64,000 nt of DNA from Polynucleobacter sp. MWH-HuK1 (GTDB lineage: Bacteria; Pseudomonadota; Gammaproteobacteria; Burkholderiales; Burkholderiaceae): assembly GCF_018881815.1 (NCBI RefSeq), contig NZ_JACVPP010000001.1, positions 555,352 to 619,351 of the forward strand. The letters run 5' to 3'. Numbering within the stretch: position 1 is the first letter of the stretch; every line of letters starts with the position of its first letter. Made by a program: the position numbers and the translations under genes. Below are positions 19,529-28,909 of the stretch, one piece after another. The notes beneath the pieces are model-generated. The model worked only from the letters and a program-made list of their open reading frames with translations. It did not search any database and was not told the origin of the DNA.

Positions 19529-19630
19529 ATTGGTAGTCAGTCTTGTATAAGACTGCGACTTACCTCCAAGTGTCTCCTCCACCCAAACATAGGTGGATTC
19601 CAGCCCAGGACCAGTTCCTGGGTTTTTTTT
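19529..19630 (+). ncRNA. Putative small regulatory RNA between the OsmC gene and rplM
   Basis: About 100 nucleotides with no good reading frame, starting behind the promoter at 19493-19522 and ending in a strong terminator. Stem-loops seen: CAGTCTT/AAGACTG with a GTAT tetraloop (19538-19555); a 4-bp stem ACTT/AAGT at 19558-19571 presenting the hexaloop ACCTCC, which is an anti-Shine-Dalgarno sequence; TCCACC/GGTGGA at 19578-19597; and the terminator at 19604-19630. The neighbouring gene to the left runs the other way, so the terminator is not explained by a protein gene. The alternative is an attenuated leader of rplM-rpsI, but no anti-terminator pairing was found. I do not recognise it as a known RNA family. 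Confidence 0.55.
19604..19630 (+). terminator. Rho-independent terminator of the putative small RNA
   Basis: CCCAGGA (19604-19610), five-base loop, TCCTGGG (19616-19622), then eight T residues. It lies about 160 bases before rplM. Confidence 0.85.
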
Positions 19631-19634
19631 AGGT

Positions 19635-19640
19635 TACAAT
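19635..19640 (+). promoter_or_regulatory. Candidate -10 element for rplM-rpsI
   Basis: TACAAT (5 of 6 to consensus) directly follows the small-RNA terminator; the corresponding -35 would fall inside the terminator stem and is weak. It predicts a leader of roughly 145 bases. Confidence 0.4.
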
Positions 19641-19654
19641 TCAAGGCTTTACTG

Positions 19655-19791
19655 AATTACTGAGCCGGTCAGCGGTAATTTGTAGTACCAGTTAAATTGC
19701 AGAATCTGCGAGCTTGCAAACATAAGCAGGGCCAAGGTGGACGTAGTTTCGTTGGAGTAATTTTTTTTTGACCATAACAATTTGAGAAATC
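19655..19791 (+). promoter_or_regulatory. Structured 5' leader of rplM-rpsI
   Basis: The leader contains a bulged hairpin at 19655-19680 (AATTA + CTGA paired with TCAG + TAATT, three-base bulge), a short GCAG/CTGC hairpin near 19699-19709, and a run of nine T at 19761-19769. The rplM leader is the site of autogenous control by L13 in E. coli; whether this unrelated-looking leader does the same is inference. The only ribosome-site candidate is a GAGA nine bases before the ATG. Confidence 0.4.
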
Positions 19792-20220
19792 ATGAAAACT
19801 TTTTCTGCAAAATCCCATGAGGTAGTGCATGAATGGTTCGTGATTGACGCTACGGACAAAGTCCTCGGTCGTGTCGCCAGTGAAGTGGCACTCCGTCTAC
19901 GCGGCAAGCACAAGCCTGAATACACTCCACACGTTGATACTGGCGACTTTATTGTCGTTATCAATTCTTCTAAGCTTCGTGTCACAGGCACAAAAGGCTT
20001 GAACAAAATTTATTACCGTCACAGCGGATACCCAGGTGGTATTAGCTCGACTAACTTCGACAAGATGCAAGACCGTTTCCCAGGTCGCGCTTTGGAGAAG
20101 GCTGTGAAGGGTATGTTGCCAAAAGGCCCACTAGGCTATGCCATGATTAAGAAATTAAAAGTCTATGGCGACGCCAATCATCCGCATGCGGCTCAACAGC
20201 CAAAAGCGTTAGAGATTTAA
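19792..20220 (+). CDS. rplM: 50S ribosomal protein L13
   Basis: 142 residues, the standard L13 length. L13 is an early-assembling 23S rRNA-binding protein. Recognisable segments are [19 protein letters not shown] at the N-terminus, [20 protein letters not shown] near residue 25, and [20 protein letters not shown] near 105. It is nine bases upstream of rpsI, the near-universal L13-S9 pair. It follows a long leader carrying a T9 tract. Confidence 0.98.
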   Translation: MKTFSAKSHEVVHEWFVIDATDKVLGRVASEVALRLRGKHKPEYTPHVDTGDFIVVINSSKLRVTGTKGLNKIYYRHSGYPGGISSTNFDKMQDRFPGRALEKAVKGMLPKGPLGYAMIKKLKVYGDANHPHAAQQPKALEI

Positions 20221-20229
20221 GGAAACCAA

Positions 20230-20631
20230 ATGGCTATTAATTACGGAAATTGGAATTACGGTACTGGTCGCCGCAAGAGTTCTGTTGCGCGCGTATTCAT
20301 TAAATCTGGCAAAGGCGACATCATTGTTAATGGTAAGCCTATTGATGCATATTTTGCTCGTGAAACATCACGCATGATCGCTCGTCAGCCTTTGGCTCTC
20401 ACGGCCCATCTAACGACCTTTGATATCAAAGTAAACGTTTCTGGTGGTGGTGAAACCGGCCAAGCTGGTGCGGTTCGTCACGGTGTTACTCGTGCATTGA
20501 TCGACTACGACAACGCTTTGAAGCCAACACTGTCTAAAGCAGGTTTGGTAACTCGCGATGCTCGTGAAGTTGAGCGTAAAAAAGTTGGTCTGCACGGCGC
20601 GCGTCGCCGTAAGCAGTTCAGCAAGCGCTAA
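20230..20631 (+). CDS. rpsI: 30S ribosomal protein S9
   Basis: 133 residues ending in the hallmark basic tail [11 protein letters not shown] that reaches the P-site tRNA anticodon in the 30S head. Other family blocks are [20 protein letters not shown] near residue 11 and [19 protein letters not shown] near 74. It has a GGAAA ribosome site and is followed by a strong terminator at 20658-20686. Confidence 0.98.
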   Translation: MAINYGNWNYGTGRRKSSVARVFIKSGKGDIIVNGKPIDAYFARETSRMIARQPLALTAHLTTFDIKVNVSGGGETGQAGAVRHGVTRALIDYDNALKPTLSKAGLVTRDAREVERKKVGLHGARRRKQFSKR

Positions 20632-20657
20632 TTCTTTCAGTCGCTCAAGTTTTATCG

Positions 20658-20686
20658 AAAGGGTCGCGCAAGCGGCCCTTTTTGTT
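20658..20686 (+). terminator. Rho-independent terminator after rpsI
   Basis: AAAGGGTCGC (20658-20667) pairs with GCGGCCCTTT (20672-20681) with one G-T wobble, followed by a T-rich tract. Confidence 0.85.
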
Positions 20687-20743
20687 TCTACAATCTAGGT
20701 ATTACAGAAATAAAGTTCATCAGTAGGTATTTTGGAGAATGGC

Positions 20744-21802
20744 ATGATTAAAGTTGGCATCGTAGGCGGCACTGGTTACACCGGAGTGGAGTTGTTGCGT
20801 TTATTGGCGCAGCATCCCGAGGTAAAACTTGCTGCAATTACTTCTCGCACAGAAGCGGGTATGCCTGTGGCTGAGATGTTCCCATCTTTGCGTGGTCGTG
20901 TTGATCTGAAATTCACAACGCCTGATGAAGCTAAATTAAGCGAATGCGATGCAGTGTTTTTTGCGACTCCACATGGTGTTGCTATGGCACAGGCAAAAGA
21001 ATTACTCGCCAACAACGTCAAGGTTTTAGATCTTGCTGCAGACTTTCGTTTGAAGGATGTGAAAGAATTTTCCAGGTGGTATGGCATGGAGCATGGCTGC
21101 CCAGAGATTTTGGCTGAGGCTGTTTATGGTCTGCCAGAGATTAATCGCGAAGCAATTAAAAAAGCCCGCGTAGTTGGTTTAGCGGGTTGCTACCCAACAT
21201 CTGTCCAGCTTGGCCTCGCACCTCTGCTGTCACCAAGATCGACTGGTGGCAAGCATTTGATTGACGGTACACATATTATTTCTGATTCGAAGTCGGGCAC
21301 TTCGGGTGCCGGACGTAAGGCGGAGATTGGCACACTATTGTCGGAGGCTGCTGACAACTTTAAGGCGTATAGTGTTAAAGGACATCGCCATCTTCCAGAA
21401 ATTGAGCAAGGCTTAAAAGCAATTGCTGGTCATGATCAAATCGGCCTGACCTTTGTGCCGCATTTAACGCCGATGATTAGAGGTATTCATTCGACCTTGT
21501 ATGTGCGTTTGACTGATGCTGGTAAAGATGTAGATTATCAAAAGTTGTATGAGACTTTCTACAAAGATGAGCCATTTGTTGATGTGATGCCTGTAGGCAG
21601 TCACCCAGAAACACGTTCAGTACGTGGAAGCAACGGCATTCGGATTGCAATCCATCGTCCAGGCGGTGGTGATACTTTGGTCATTTTGGTGGTTGAGGAC
21701 AATTTGGTGAAGGGGGCCTCAGGACAAGGGGTTCAGTGTTTAAACCTCATGTTTGGCTTGCCCGAGACTACGGGTCTCACCCAGATAGCCGTGTCCCCGT
21801 AA
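20744..21802 (+). CDS. argC: N-acetyl-gamma-glutamyl-phosphate reductase
   Basis: 352 residues. ArgC reduces N-acetylglutamyl-5-phosphate to the semialdehyde with NADPH in arginine synthesis. The ATG at 20744 is chosen over a TTG 12 bases upstream because GGAG lies six bases before it and [21 protein letters not shown] is the Rossmann start. The active-site cysteine is in [14 protein letters not shown] near residue 149. The C-terminal half carries [12 protein letters not shown] and [15 protein letters not shown]. It stands alone, without other arg genes nearby, and precedes erpA. Confidence 0.95.
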   Translation: MIKVGIVGGTGYTGVELLRLLAQHPEVKLAAITSRTEAGMPVAEMFPSLRGRVDLKFTTPDEAKLSECDAVFFATPHGVAMAQAKELLANNVKVLDLAADFRLKDVKEFSRWYGMEHGCPEILAEAVYGLPEINREAIKKARVVGLAGCYPTSVQLGLAPLLSPRSTGGKHLIDGTHIISDSKSGTSGAGRKAEIGTLLSEAADNFKAYSVKGHRHLPEIEQGLKAIAGHDQIGLTFVPHLTPMIRGIHSTLYVRLTDAGKDVDYQKLYETFYKDEPFVDVMPVGSHPETRSVRGSNGIRIAIHRPGGGDTLVILVVEDNLVKGASGQGVQCLNLMFGLPETTGLTQIAVSP

Positions 21803-21833
21803 TGACCCTTCAGCAAACTGGGCATTAAAAGCC

Positions 21834-21839
21834 TAAAAT
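21834..21839 (+). promoter_or_regulatory. Candidate -10 element for erpA
   Basis: TAAAAT lies 31 bases before the erpA start, in the 68-base gap after argC. No convincing -35 is present, so confidence is low. A good GGAG ribosome site precedes the ATG. Confidence 0.3.
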
Positions 21840-21870
21840 AAGACAAACCCTTTTGAATTAGGAGTGAATC

Positions 21871-22245
21871 ATGACCGAATTAGCTACGCAAACCGCACAA
21901 GATTTAGCTGAGCCACCAACCCCTTTGGTGTTCACGGATAGCGCCGCTGCAAAAGTGGCTGACTTGATTGCAGAAGAAGGTAATCCAGAATTAAAGCTCC
22001 GTGTATTCGTGCAAGGCGGTGGTTGCTCAGGCTTCCAATATGGTTTCACATTTGATGACGCTGTAAATGAAGATGACACTCTCTTTGAAAAGAATGGCGT
22101 TACATTGTTAGTAGATTCAATGAGCTTCCAATATTTGGTTGGCGCTGAGATCGACTACAAAGAAGATATCAACGGCTCACAGTTTGTGATTAAAAATCCA
22201 AATGCGCAAACAACTTGTGGCTGCGGATCTTCTTTCTCTGCTTAA
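21871..22245 (+). CDS. erpA: Iron-sulfur cluster insertion protein ErpA
   Basis: 124 residues of the A-type Fe-S carrier family. ErpA delivers [4Fe-4S] or [2Fe-2S] clusters to client enzymes. The three cluster cysteines are visible: one in [11 protein letters not shown] near residue 51 and two in [11 protein letters not shown] at the C-terminus. The N-terminal ~20 residues are variable. It has a GGAG ribosome site and converges on anmK, 17 bases apart. Confidence 0.94.
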   Translation: MTELATQTAQDLAEPPTPLVFTDSAAAKVADLIAEEGNPELKLRVFVQGGGCSGFQYGFTFDDAVNEDDTLFEKNGVTLLVDSMSFQYLVGAEIDYKEDINGSQFVIKNPNAQTTCGCGSSFSA

Positions 22246-22262
22246 GAAAAAAGTTTAGTTAT

Positions 22263-23390
22263 TTAAGCAGGATAACAAGCGCCCAGAATTCTAGGGCCCT
22301 TCGCTCCCGTAACGGCTGGCAAATTTGCTGGCCGTTTTTCTTTATGAGCCCATGCAAGCCATGCAAATGCAAGACCTTCAACTAGTTGCGGATCGATCCC
22401 GGCAGAATCGCTAGTTGTAATCTCTAGGGGGTGTTTAAAGAAATGTTGCGCTTTAACCTTGAATAAATTCATAAGCGCTATATTTCTGGCGCCACCACCA
22501 CAGATAATCAGCTTCTGGGTTTGCGGGGCATAACGCGCTAGAGCTTCTAGGGCGGAGTGTGCTGTTAGATGAAGCAAGGTTGCTTGCACGTCTTCAGAGA
22601 GGTAATTTTCGTTACCAATTTTTTCTTGCAACCATCCTAGATGAAAGTCATCTCTGCCTGTGCTCTTAGGTGGCGCTTTTGAAAAAAATGGATCGGCCAA
22701 CATCTTTGCAAGCAATGCTTCGTTAACTTTGCCTTGTAATGCCCAGTTTCCATTCTCATCAAATGTATTGCCTTGATGTTCATGTATCCAGGCATCCATC
22801 AACATATTTCCTGGACCACAATCAAAACCGGTCACTTGCCCATCTTTGGGAAGTAGTGTGAAGTTAGCAATGCCGCCAATGTTGAGGATTGCTAAATTTT
22901 TATCTTCTACAAACTGCTGTGCATGAAACGCTGGGACTAAAGGCGCGCCATTTCCACCAGCAGCCAAATCTCGGCTTCTAAAATCAGCAATGACATCGAT
23001 ACCCGTTTTTTCTGCCAAGATGGCTGGATTGAGCGTTTGGTGGGTATAGGCCATATTGCCAAGATGTGGTTGGTGACGAATGGTCTGTCCATGAGCGCCG
23101 ATTGCAGCAATATCTGCCGCCTGCAAATTCGCTTTATTGAGTAATTGGCCTACGGCTTGCGCATAAGCCAATGCCAGGGTATTTCCAGCCTGTTTTTCTC
23201 GGTGCAGCTCGTTTGGCCCAGGGCTTTGGAGCTCGAATAGGGATTTTCTTAGCTCTGGAGAAAACGGAGCACTGATCGCATCCAGAGCGCTTGCCTCCCC
23301 GCTTGGGCCAATCTTGGCCAAAACGGCATCTATCCCATCCAAGCTGGTGCCAGACATTAGTCCGATATAGAGGGAATGGGGTTTTTTCAT
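22263..23390 (-). CDS. anmK: Anhydro-N-acetylmuramic acid kinase
   Basis: 375 residues from the ATG at 23388-23390 (MKKPHSLYIGLMSGTSLDGID); the longer open frame upstream lacks family similarity. AnmK opens the 1,6-anhydro ring and phosphorylates anhMurNAc to MurNAc-6-phosphate in peptidoglycan recycling. Sugar-kinase/actin-fold motifs: GLMSGTSLDGIDAVL near residue 9, GAHGQTIRHQP near 95, NIGGIANFTLLP near 165, GFDCGPGNMLMD near 185, and ICGGGARN near 297. It is divergent from tyrS with a 76-base gap. Together with amgK-murU at 32591-34322 it suggests an active cell-wall sugar salvage route. Confidence 0.94.
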   Translation of the reverse strand: MKKPHSLYIGLMSGTSLDGIDAVLAKIGPSGEASALDAISAPFSPELRKSLFELQSPGPNELHREKQAGNTLALAYAQAVGQLLNKANLQAADIAAIGAHGQTIRHQPHLGNMAYTHQTLNPAILAEKTGIDVIADFRSRDLAAGGNGAPLVPAFHAQQFVEDKNLAILNIGGIANFTLLPKDGQVTGFDCGPGNMLMDAWIHEHQGNTFDENGNWALQGKVNEALLAKMLADPFFSKAPPKSTGRDDFHLGWLQEKIGNENYLSEDVQATLLHLTAHSALEALARYAPQTQKLIICGGGARNIALMNLFKVKAQHFFKHPLEITTSDSAGIDPQLVEGLAFAWLAWAHKEKRPANLPAVTGAKGPRILGACYPA

Positions 23391-23466
23391 GTAGTTCTCA
23401 GGAATGCGACAATTATGCTTTAGCAATTTAACTACTAATTTAACTGAATCAGCAATCCGAATCAGC

Positions 23467-24699
23467 ATGACGGCCAAACCAGAACAAAAATATCCTTTGA
23501 CCCCCGAAGTCTTTGCAGCGCTTGAAGTGACTAAGCGTGGCTGCGAAGAATTATTGGTTGAGGCAGATTGGGTTCAGAAGTTGGCTCGTAGTCAGGCTAC
23601 TAAGACACCATTGCGAATCAAATTAGGTTTAGATCCAACGGCGCCCGACATTCATTTGGGTCATACAGTTGTTCTAAACAAATTGCGCCAGTTGCAAGAT
23701 TTAGGTCACACAGTTATTTTCCTGATTGGTGACTTCACCAGCATGATTGGTGATCCATCTGGGCGAAACGCTACTCGCCCACCATTAACTGCAGAAGAAA
23801 TTGCGGTTAATGCTGAGACTTACTATCGTCAAGCGAGCATGGTGCTTGATCCTTCTAAAACTGAAGTGCGTTACAACAGCGAATGGTGTGATCCATTAGG
23901 TGCGCGCGGCATGATTCAGTTAGCAGCGCGATATACCGTTGCGCAGATGTTGGAGCGCGACGACTTTACAAAGCGTTACCGTAGTGGCGTACCCATCTCT
24001 GTACATGAGTTCTTGTACCCATTAATGCAAGGTTACGACTCCGTTGCCTTAAGGAGTGACTTAGAGCTCGGTGGCACCGATCAGAAATTCAATCTCTTAG
24101 TTGGGCGCGAACTCCAGCGTGAATATGGCCAAGAGCCTCAATGTATTTTGACAATGCCACTGTTAGTTGGTTTAGATGGCGTGGATAAGATGAGTAAGTC
24201 TAAAGGTAATTACATTGGCATCAGCGAGTCAGCGGGAGAAATGTTTGGCAAGCTTTTGAGCATCTCCGATGAATTGATGTGGGATTACTTCACCTTGCTT
24301 TCTTTCCGCCCAATGGCTGAAATTGATTTGATGAAGCAAGAAGTTGCTGCTGGCCGAAATCCAAAAGATTGCAAAGTACTGCTCGCACAAGAAATCGTGA
24401 CACGCTTCCATTCACAAGCTGCTGCAGAAAAAGCGTTAGAAGACTTTAATCATCGCGCTAAAGGCGGCGTACCGGATGACATTTCAGAGGTAAATCTCTC
24501 TGGGGCGCCAATGCAAATAGCTAATCTTTTGAAAGCTGCTGGATTAGCTCCATCAACATCGGAAGCCAATCGCAATATTGAGCAAAACGGTGTGAAGATT
24601 GATGGTGCAACGATTGCTGATAAACAGCTTAAAGTTGAAGCGGGAACTTATGTTGTCCAAGTGGGCAAACGGAAGTTTGCGAGAGTGACGCTAGCTTAA
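23467..24699 (+). CDS. tyrS: Tyrosyl-tRNA synthetase
   Basis: 410 residues from the ATG at 23467; the upstream extension of the frame is intergenic in character. It charges tRNA-Tyr. Class I signatures are [16 protein letters not shown] near residue 59 (HIGH-like) and [11 protein letters not shown] near 241. A C-terminal S4 RNA-binding domain occupies about 345-410. Length and motifs fit the TyrZ-like subgroup used by many betaproteobacteria. No Shine-Dalgarno sequence is apparent. Its TAA stop lies in a TTAA palindrome shared with the ruvB stop on the other strand. Confidence 0.95.
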   Translation: MTAKPEQKYPLTPEVFAALEVTKRGCEELLVEADWVQKLARSQATKTPLRIKLGLDPTAPDIHLGHTVVLNKLRQLQDLGHTVIFLIGDFTSMIGDPSGRNATRPPLTAEEIAVNAETYYRQASMVLDPSKTEVRYNSEWCDPLGARGMIQLAARYTVAQMLERDDFTKRYRSGVPISVHEFLYPLMQGYDSVALRSDLELGGTDQKFNLLVGRELQREYGQEPQCILTMPLLVGLDGVDKMSKSKGNYIGISESAGEMFGKLLSISDELMWDYFTLLSFRPMAEIDLMKQEVAAGRNPKDCKVLLAQEIVTRFHSQAAAEKALEDFNHRAKGGVPDDISEVNLSGAPMQIANLLKAAGLAPSTSEANRNIEQNGVKIDGATIADKQLKVEAGTYVVQVGKRKFARVTLA

Positions 24700-25766
24700 A
24701 TATCCAGGCTGGCATTACTACTTGGCGGCGTTAGACCAAAGTGCTCATAAGTCTGGCGCGTCGCTACTCGGCCACGCGAGGTTCTTTGTAGGTAGCCTTG
24801 TTGAATCAAATAAGGCTCAAGAACATCTTCAATCGTATCGCGCTCTTCGCCAATAGCTGCTGCCAAGTTATCAATACCTACAGGGCCACCATCAAATTTA
24901 TGCAAGATGGCTTCTAGCAATTTTCTATCCATGACATCAAAACCACTAGGATCAACATCCAGCATCTTAAGCGCAGCATCGGCCATAGCTTTAGTAATCG
25001 TGCCTGTGCCTTTAACTTCAGCATAGTCACGTACACGACGTAGTAATCGGTTTGCGATACGCGGAGTACCGCGAGCACGCTTAGCAATTTCTATTGAGCC
25101 ATCAGGGTCAATATCAGCCTTGAGCAAGCTGGCTGAGCGATTAATGATTTTGGTCAGCTCTTCGGTGGTGTAGAACTCAAGTCTTGCCACAATACCAAAG
25201 CGATCACGCAATGGGTTGGTAAGCATGCCGGCACGGGTAGTTGCACCAATGAGTGTGAATGGCTTGAGATCAATTTTTACACTGCGTGCTGCAGGACCTT
25301 CACCAATCATGATGTCAAGGCTGTAATCTTCTAGTGCTGGGTAAAGAATCTCCTCAACTACGGGTGAGAGCCGATGGATCTCATCAATAAAGAGAACATC
25401 ATTTTCTTCTAAATTGGTAAGTAGCGCAGCGAGGTCGCCAGGCCTATCCAAAACAGGGCCGCTTGTTTGGCGTAAGTTGACGCCAAGCTCTCTGGCGATG
25501 ATGTGTGCCAAGGTGGTTTTGCCAAGACCAGGGGGTCCAAATAAGAGAACATGATCCAAAGCTTCTTGACGAGCTCTTGTGGCGCTGATAAAAATCTCTA
25601 ATTGGGCGCGCGCTTTAGTTTGACCTACATACTCATCAAGTTGTTTTGGGCGTAGCGCTCTTTCAAAGACGGCCTCAGCATTGCCGGCTGAGCCGCTCAC
25701 AATGCGGCCATTATCCTCAGGTAAATCTTCAGGAATTGAGCTCAGATCGTCTGTATGAATTGCCAT
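24696..25766 (-). CDS. ruvB: Holliday junction branch migration ATPase RuvB
   Basis: 356 residues. RuvB is the hexameric AAA+ motor that drives branch migration with RuvA. Walker A is [15 protein letters not shown] near residue 74, Walker [13 protein letters not shown] near 123, sensor 1 GATTRAGML near 172, the arginine finger region LRDRFGI near 186, and a C-terminal winged-helix domain ends with [17 protein letters not shown]. It is the last gene of a long minus-strand run and overlaps the tyrS stop by four bases. Confidence 0.97.
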   Translation of the reverse strand: MAIHTDDLSSIPEDLPEDNGRIVSGSAGNAEAVFERALRPKQLDEYVGQTKARAQLEIFISATRARQEALDHVLLFGPPGLGKTTLAHIIARELGVNLRQTSGPVLDRPGDLAALLTNLEENDVLFIDEIHRLSPVVEEILYPALEDYSLDIMIGEGPAARSVKIDLKPFTLIGATTRAGMLTNPLRDRFGIVARLEFYTTEELTKIINRSASLLKADIDPDGSIEIAKRARGTPRIANRLLRRVRDYAEVKGTGTITKAMADAALKMLDVDPSGFDVMDRKLLEAILHKFDGGPVGIDNLAAAIGEERDTIEDVLEPYLIQQGYLQRTSRGRVATRQTYEHFGLTPPSSNASLDI

Positions 25767-25808
25767 GCTACAAGTGTAGTGCTTATTAGGGATTACTTCT
25801 ATTTGGGG

Positions 25809-26390
25809 TCAAGCATTAGATAAATATTTCAGACCCATGCGGATGCCATCAGAAACAGAGGTATCAGCTGGAATTTGCTTTAGTGCCATGAGCGCTTCTT
25901 TTTCTGAATAGCCCAGAGCAAGCAGGGCTTGCAACACTTCGCTGCTAGCTTCAATTGCTTGCGGTTTTTCGCCCGTAATACCTAGGTCTGGGGCTAACTT
26001 ACCTTTGAGTTCTAGGCAAAGACGTTCAGCGGTTTTCTTGCCAATGCCAGGTACTTGCGTCAATCGCCCTGCCTCTTGAAGGGCGATGGCTTGAGCGAGC
26101 TCATTGACGCTCATGCCAGAGAGGACTGCTAGTGCTGTGCGGGAACCAACACCGCTAATTTTAATTAGCTGTCTAAATGCCTCGCGCTCAGTCTCGGTAG
26201 CAAAGCCAAATAGTTGTTGTGCATCTTCACGTACTTGAAAGTGCGTAAGAAGCGTAATTTTTTGACCAGCTTGAGGAAGTTGATAAAGAGTACTCATGGG
26301 TACATCAACCTCATAACCAATGCCTTGGCAATCGACCAAAAGACGAGGGGGATGGACTGAAACGAGAGTGCCTTGAATGCGACCAATCAT
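25809..26390 (-). CDS. ruvA: Holliday junction DNA-binding protein RuvA
   Basis: 193 residues. RuvA tetramers bind four-way junctions and recruit RuvB. The N-terminal OB fold ([28 protein letters not shown]) is followed by helix-hairpin-helix motifs ([19 protein letters not shown] near 75 and [20 protein letters not shown] near 110). A C-terminal RuvB-binding three-helix domain contains [19 protein letters not shown]. It lies between ruvC and ruvB, in the usual ruvCAB order. Confidence 0.96.
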   Translation of the reverse strand: MIGRIQGTLVSVHPPRLLVDCQGIGYEVDVPMSTLYQLPQAGQKITLLTHFQVREDAQQLFGFATETEREAFRQLIKISGVGSRTALAVLSGMSVNELAQAIALQEAGRLTQVPGIGKKTAERLCLELKGKLAPDLGITGEKPQAIEASSEVLQALLALGYSEKEALMALKQIPADTSVSDGIRMGLKYLSNA

Positions 26391-26419
26391 GTAGAGATCT
26401 TAACCTGTGAAGTGTGTTT

Positions 26420-26950
26420 TTACTTGCTACGTTTTTTAGATGCTAACTTCGGCGCCAAAGCAGAAGTAATTACTTTTGGCATCTGAGCATGATGGGCGGC
26501 GCAGATAGCAACGCCTAATGCATCTGAGGCATCTGTTCCGGGTACGCGATTTAGTCTTAATAAGCGCTTAACCATCTCCTGCACTTGCGGCTTGGCAGCC
26601 CTGCCAGTGCCAACAATGGCTTGTTTCACGCGTAGAGCACTGTACTCGGCTACAGGAAGCTTTTCAGATACGAGGGCAGCGATCACAGCACCCCTTGCTT
26701 GACCTAGCATGAGCGTTGAACGAGGATTCACATTTAAGAAAACCTCTTCAATTGCAGCTGACTCAGGATGGTAAGTCTCTAGCACCTCTTTAATGCCGGC
26801 ATAGAGAGTGCCTAAACGTTCAGGAAGGCCCTTAGCTGGATCACCGCTTTCGATCGTCCCAGAAGCTACGTAAGTCAGTTTTTGGCCATCGACATCAATG
26901 ACGCCAAAACCGGTTGTACGTAAACCTGGGTCAATTCCTATCCAGCGCAT
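26420..26950 (-). CDS. ruvC: Crossover junction endodeoxyribonuclease RuvC
   Basis: 176 residues. RuvC resolves Holliday junctions. The RNase H-like acidic residues are visible: Asp7 in [18 protein letters not shown], Glu in [16 protein letters not shown] near residue 68, and the C-terminal [15 protein letters not shown] near 140. It follows purH by 26 bases. I saw no LexA-like CTGT-N8-ACAG site in front of it. Confidence 0.96.
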   Translation of the reverse strand: MRWIGIDPGLRTTGFGVIDVDGQKLTYVASGTIESGDPAKGLPERLGTLYAGIKEVLETYHPESAAIEEVFLNVNPRSTLMLGQARGAVIAALVSEKLPVAEYSALRVKQAIVGTGRAAKPQVQEMVKRLLRLNRVPGTDASDALGVAICAAHHAQMPKVITSALAPKLASKKRSK

Positions 26951-26976
26951 AAGTTTGCTTATTACTGCCTGTTTGC

Positions 26977-28557
26977 TTAGTGACGGAAGTGACGTGTGCC
27001 AGTAAAGATCATGGCAATACCATGCTCATTCGCAGCCGCAATAATTTCATCATCACGCATGCTGCCGCCCGGCTGAATGGCGCAACTTGCACCACCATTG
27101 ACGACTACATCTAAACCATCACGGAACGGGAAGAAGGCATCGCTTGCAACAGCAGAACCTTTAAGGCTTAAGCCCGCGTTCTCGGCCTTAATACTGGCCA
27201 TACGTGCAGAGTCAACGCGACTCATTTGACCTGCGCCAATACCGAGGGTCATACCGTTAGCGCAATAGACGATGGCATTGGACTTCACAAATTTAGCAAC
27301 GCGCCATGCAAACATCATGTCGTGCATTTCGCTTGGGGTTGGTAGACGCTTGCTAACAACACGCATTTCATTTTCGAGAACGTTTTTGGCATCGGGCGAT
27401 TGCACGAGTAAACCACCACCAACGCGTTTGAAATCAAACGTATTAAATGCAGTGCCCAATGGAATCTCTAAAAGACGCACATTTTGTTTGGCAGCAAAGA
27501 TGGCTTTTGCTTCATCACTAAAGCTAGGAGCAATTAATACTTCTACGAATTGCTTGGAGATCGCTTCTGCTGCCGCGCCATCACAAGGAACGTTAAAGGC
27601 AATAATGCCGCCAAAGGCTGAGCTTGGGTCGGTCTTAAATGCTTTTTGATAGGCTTCGAGAGCGCTAGCGCCAACAGCTACACCACAAGGATTGGCATGT
27701 TTGATGATGACGCAAGCAGCTGCCCCACCAGCGTTACCAGTAAAGCTCTTCACGCATTCCCAGGCGGAGTCAGCATCCGCAATGTTGTTATAGGAAAGTT
27801 CTTTACCTTGTAGTTGCTTGTAATTGGCTAGCGTGCCATCTGCTGGATAGATATCTTTGTAGAAAGCAGCAGATTGGTGCGGGTTCTCGCCGTAACGCAT
27901 TTCTTGCACTTTTTCAAAAGCAAGATGCAAAGTTTCTGGATAAGCGGAACGTGCCTTGTGATCTAAGTCATCACCCAATGCAAAGAGGTAATTGGCAATA
28001 GCACCGTCATATTGAGCGGTATGTGCAAATACTTTTTTTGCCAAACTTAAATTTGTTTTGTAAGAAACAGTATTCTTGTTGGCTTTTATCTCCGCCAATA
28101 CTGGGGCGTAATCTTCCGGTGAGATCAAAACCGTGACGTCTTGATGGTTCTTTGCAGCGGCTCGCAACATAGCAGGGCCACCAATATCAATATTCTCTAC
28201 AGCATCTTCAAATGAACAATTATCTTTAGCTACCGTCTCATTGAATGGGTACAAATTGATGACGAGCATATCGATGGTGTCGATTCCATGCTCTTTTAGG
28301 GCGGCCATATGCTCCGGGAAATCTCTGCGAGCCAATAATCCGCCGTGCACCATAGGGTGAAGGGTTTTTACGCGACCATCGAGCATCTCTGGGAATTTTG
28401 TTAGCGAAGAAACTTCAACTACTGGTAGATTATTTTCAGCTAGAAGTTTTGCGGTGCCGCCAGTAGAAATAAGCTTAATACCTTGCTCATGGAGGGCTTT
28501 AGCAAAAGGCACAATGCCATTTTTATCGGATACGGAGAGAAGGGCTGTACGGATCAT
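26977..28557 (-). CDS. purH: Bifunctional AICAR transformylase / IMP cyclohydrolase
   Basis: 526 residues, the usual PurH length. It carries out the last two steps of de novo purine synthesis, formylating AICAR and cyclising FAICAR to IMP. The N-terminal MGS-like cyclohydrolase domain (about 1-145) shows [27 protein letters not shown] and [16 protein letters not shown]. The transformylase domain begins with [14 protein letters not shown] near 220, and includes [11 protein letters not shown] near 285 and AFGGIIAFN near 315. It lies between fis and ruvC, 46 bases after fis. Confidence 0.97.
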   Translation of the reverse strand: MIRTALLSVSDKNGIVPFAKALHEQGIKLISTGGTAKLLAENNLPVVEVSSLTKFPEMLDGRVKTLHPMVHGGLLARRDFPEHMAALKEHGIDTIDMLVINLYPFNETVAKDNCSFEDAVENIDIGGPAMLRAAAKNHQDVTVLISPEDYAPVLAEIKANKNTVSYKTNLSLAKKVFAHTAQYDGAIANYLFALGDDLDHKARSAYPETLHLAFEKVQEMRYGENPHQSAAFYKDIYPADGTLANYKQLQGKELSYNNIADADSAWECVKSFTGNAGGAAACVIIKHANPCGVAVGASALEAYQKAFKTDPSSAFGGIIAFNVPCDGAAAEAISKQFVEVLIAPSFSDEAKAIFAAKQNVRLLEIPLGTAFNTFDFKRVGGGLLVQSPDAKNVLENEMRVVSKRLPTPSEMHDMMFAWRVAKFVKSNAIVYCANGMTLGIGAGQMSRVDSARMASIKAENAGLSLKGSAVASDAFFPFRDGLDVVVNGGASCAIQPGGSMRDDEIIAAANEHGIAMIFTGTRHFRH

Positions 28558-28603
28558 AGTTTTCGGAGGGTTTAATTAAAAGAAATGACTTTGTGATGAA
28601 TGT

Positions 28604-28843
28604 TTACTTCAGTAGCTGATGCTCAACGAGCTTCTTATGGAGCGTGTTGCGGTTAATGCCTAGATATTGGGCTGCCAGTGATTGATTGTGTTTGGCATGT
28701 TGCATGACTAATTCCAACATCGGTTTTTCTACAACAGCTAAGACCATTTGATAAATATCAGTTGGAGCTGTGCCTTTGAGGTCATTTAGGTAGCCCTGTA
28801 ATTGGGTTTCAATACATTCGGTAATTGGGTGCTTATTAGTCAT
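28604..28843 (-). CDS. fis: Fis-family DNA-binding protein
   Basis: 79 residues, slightly shorter than the 98-residue enterobacterial Fis. The C-terminal helix-turn-helix NQSLAAQYLGINRNTLHKKL is strongly conserved; the N-terminal beta-hairpin arm is reduced. Fis-type proteins bend DNA and tune rRNA and recombination. It lies 66 bases behind dusB, the same dusB-fis pairing as in enterobacteria, followed here by purH. Betaproteobacterial short Fis proteins are little characterised, so the regulatory role is inferred. Confidence 0.92.
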   Translation of the reverse strand: MTNKHPITECIETQLQGYLNDLKGTAPTDIYQMVLAVVEKPMLELVMQHAKHNQSLAAQYLGINRNTLHKKLVEHQLLK

Positions 28844-28909
28844 AACAATCTATCAATACAAAAACAAGAAAATAAAAATACAAAAAATACAGCGGTGATT
28901 CGGTATAAA

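Noticed and set aside
26951..26976. Possible LexA/SOS box before ruvC
   Set aside because: No CTGT-N8-ACAG or similar dyad is present in the short purH-ruvC gap.
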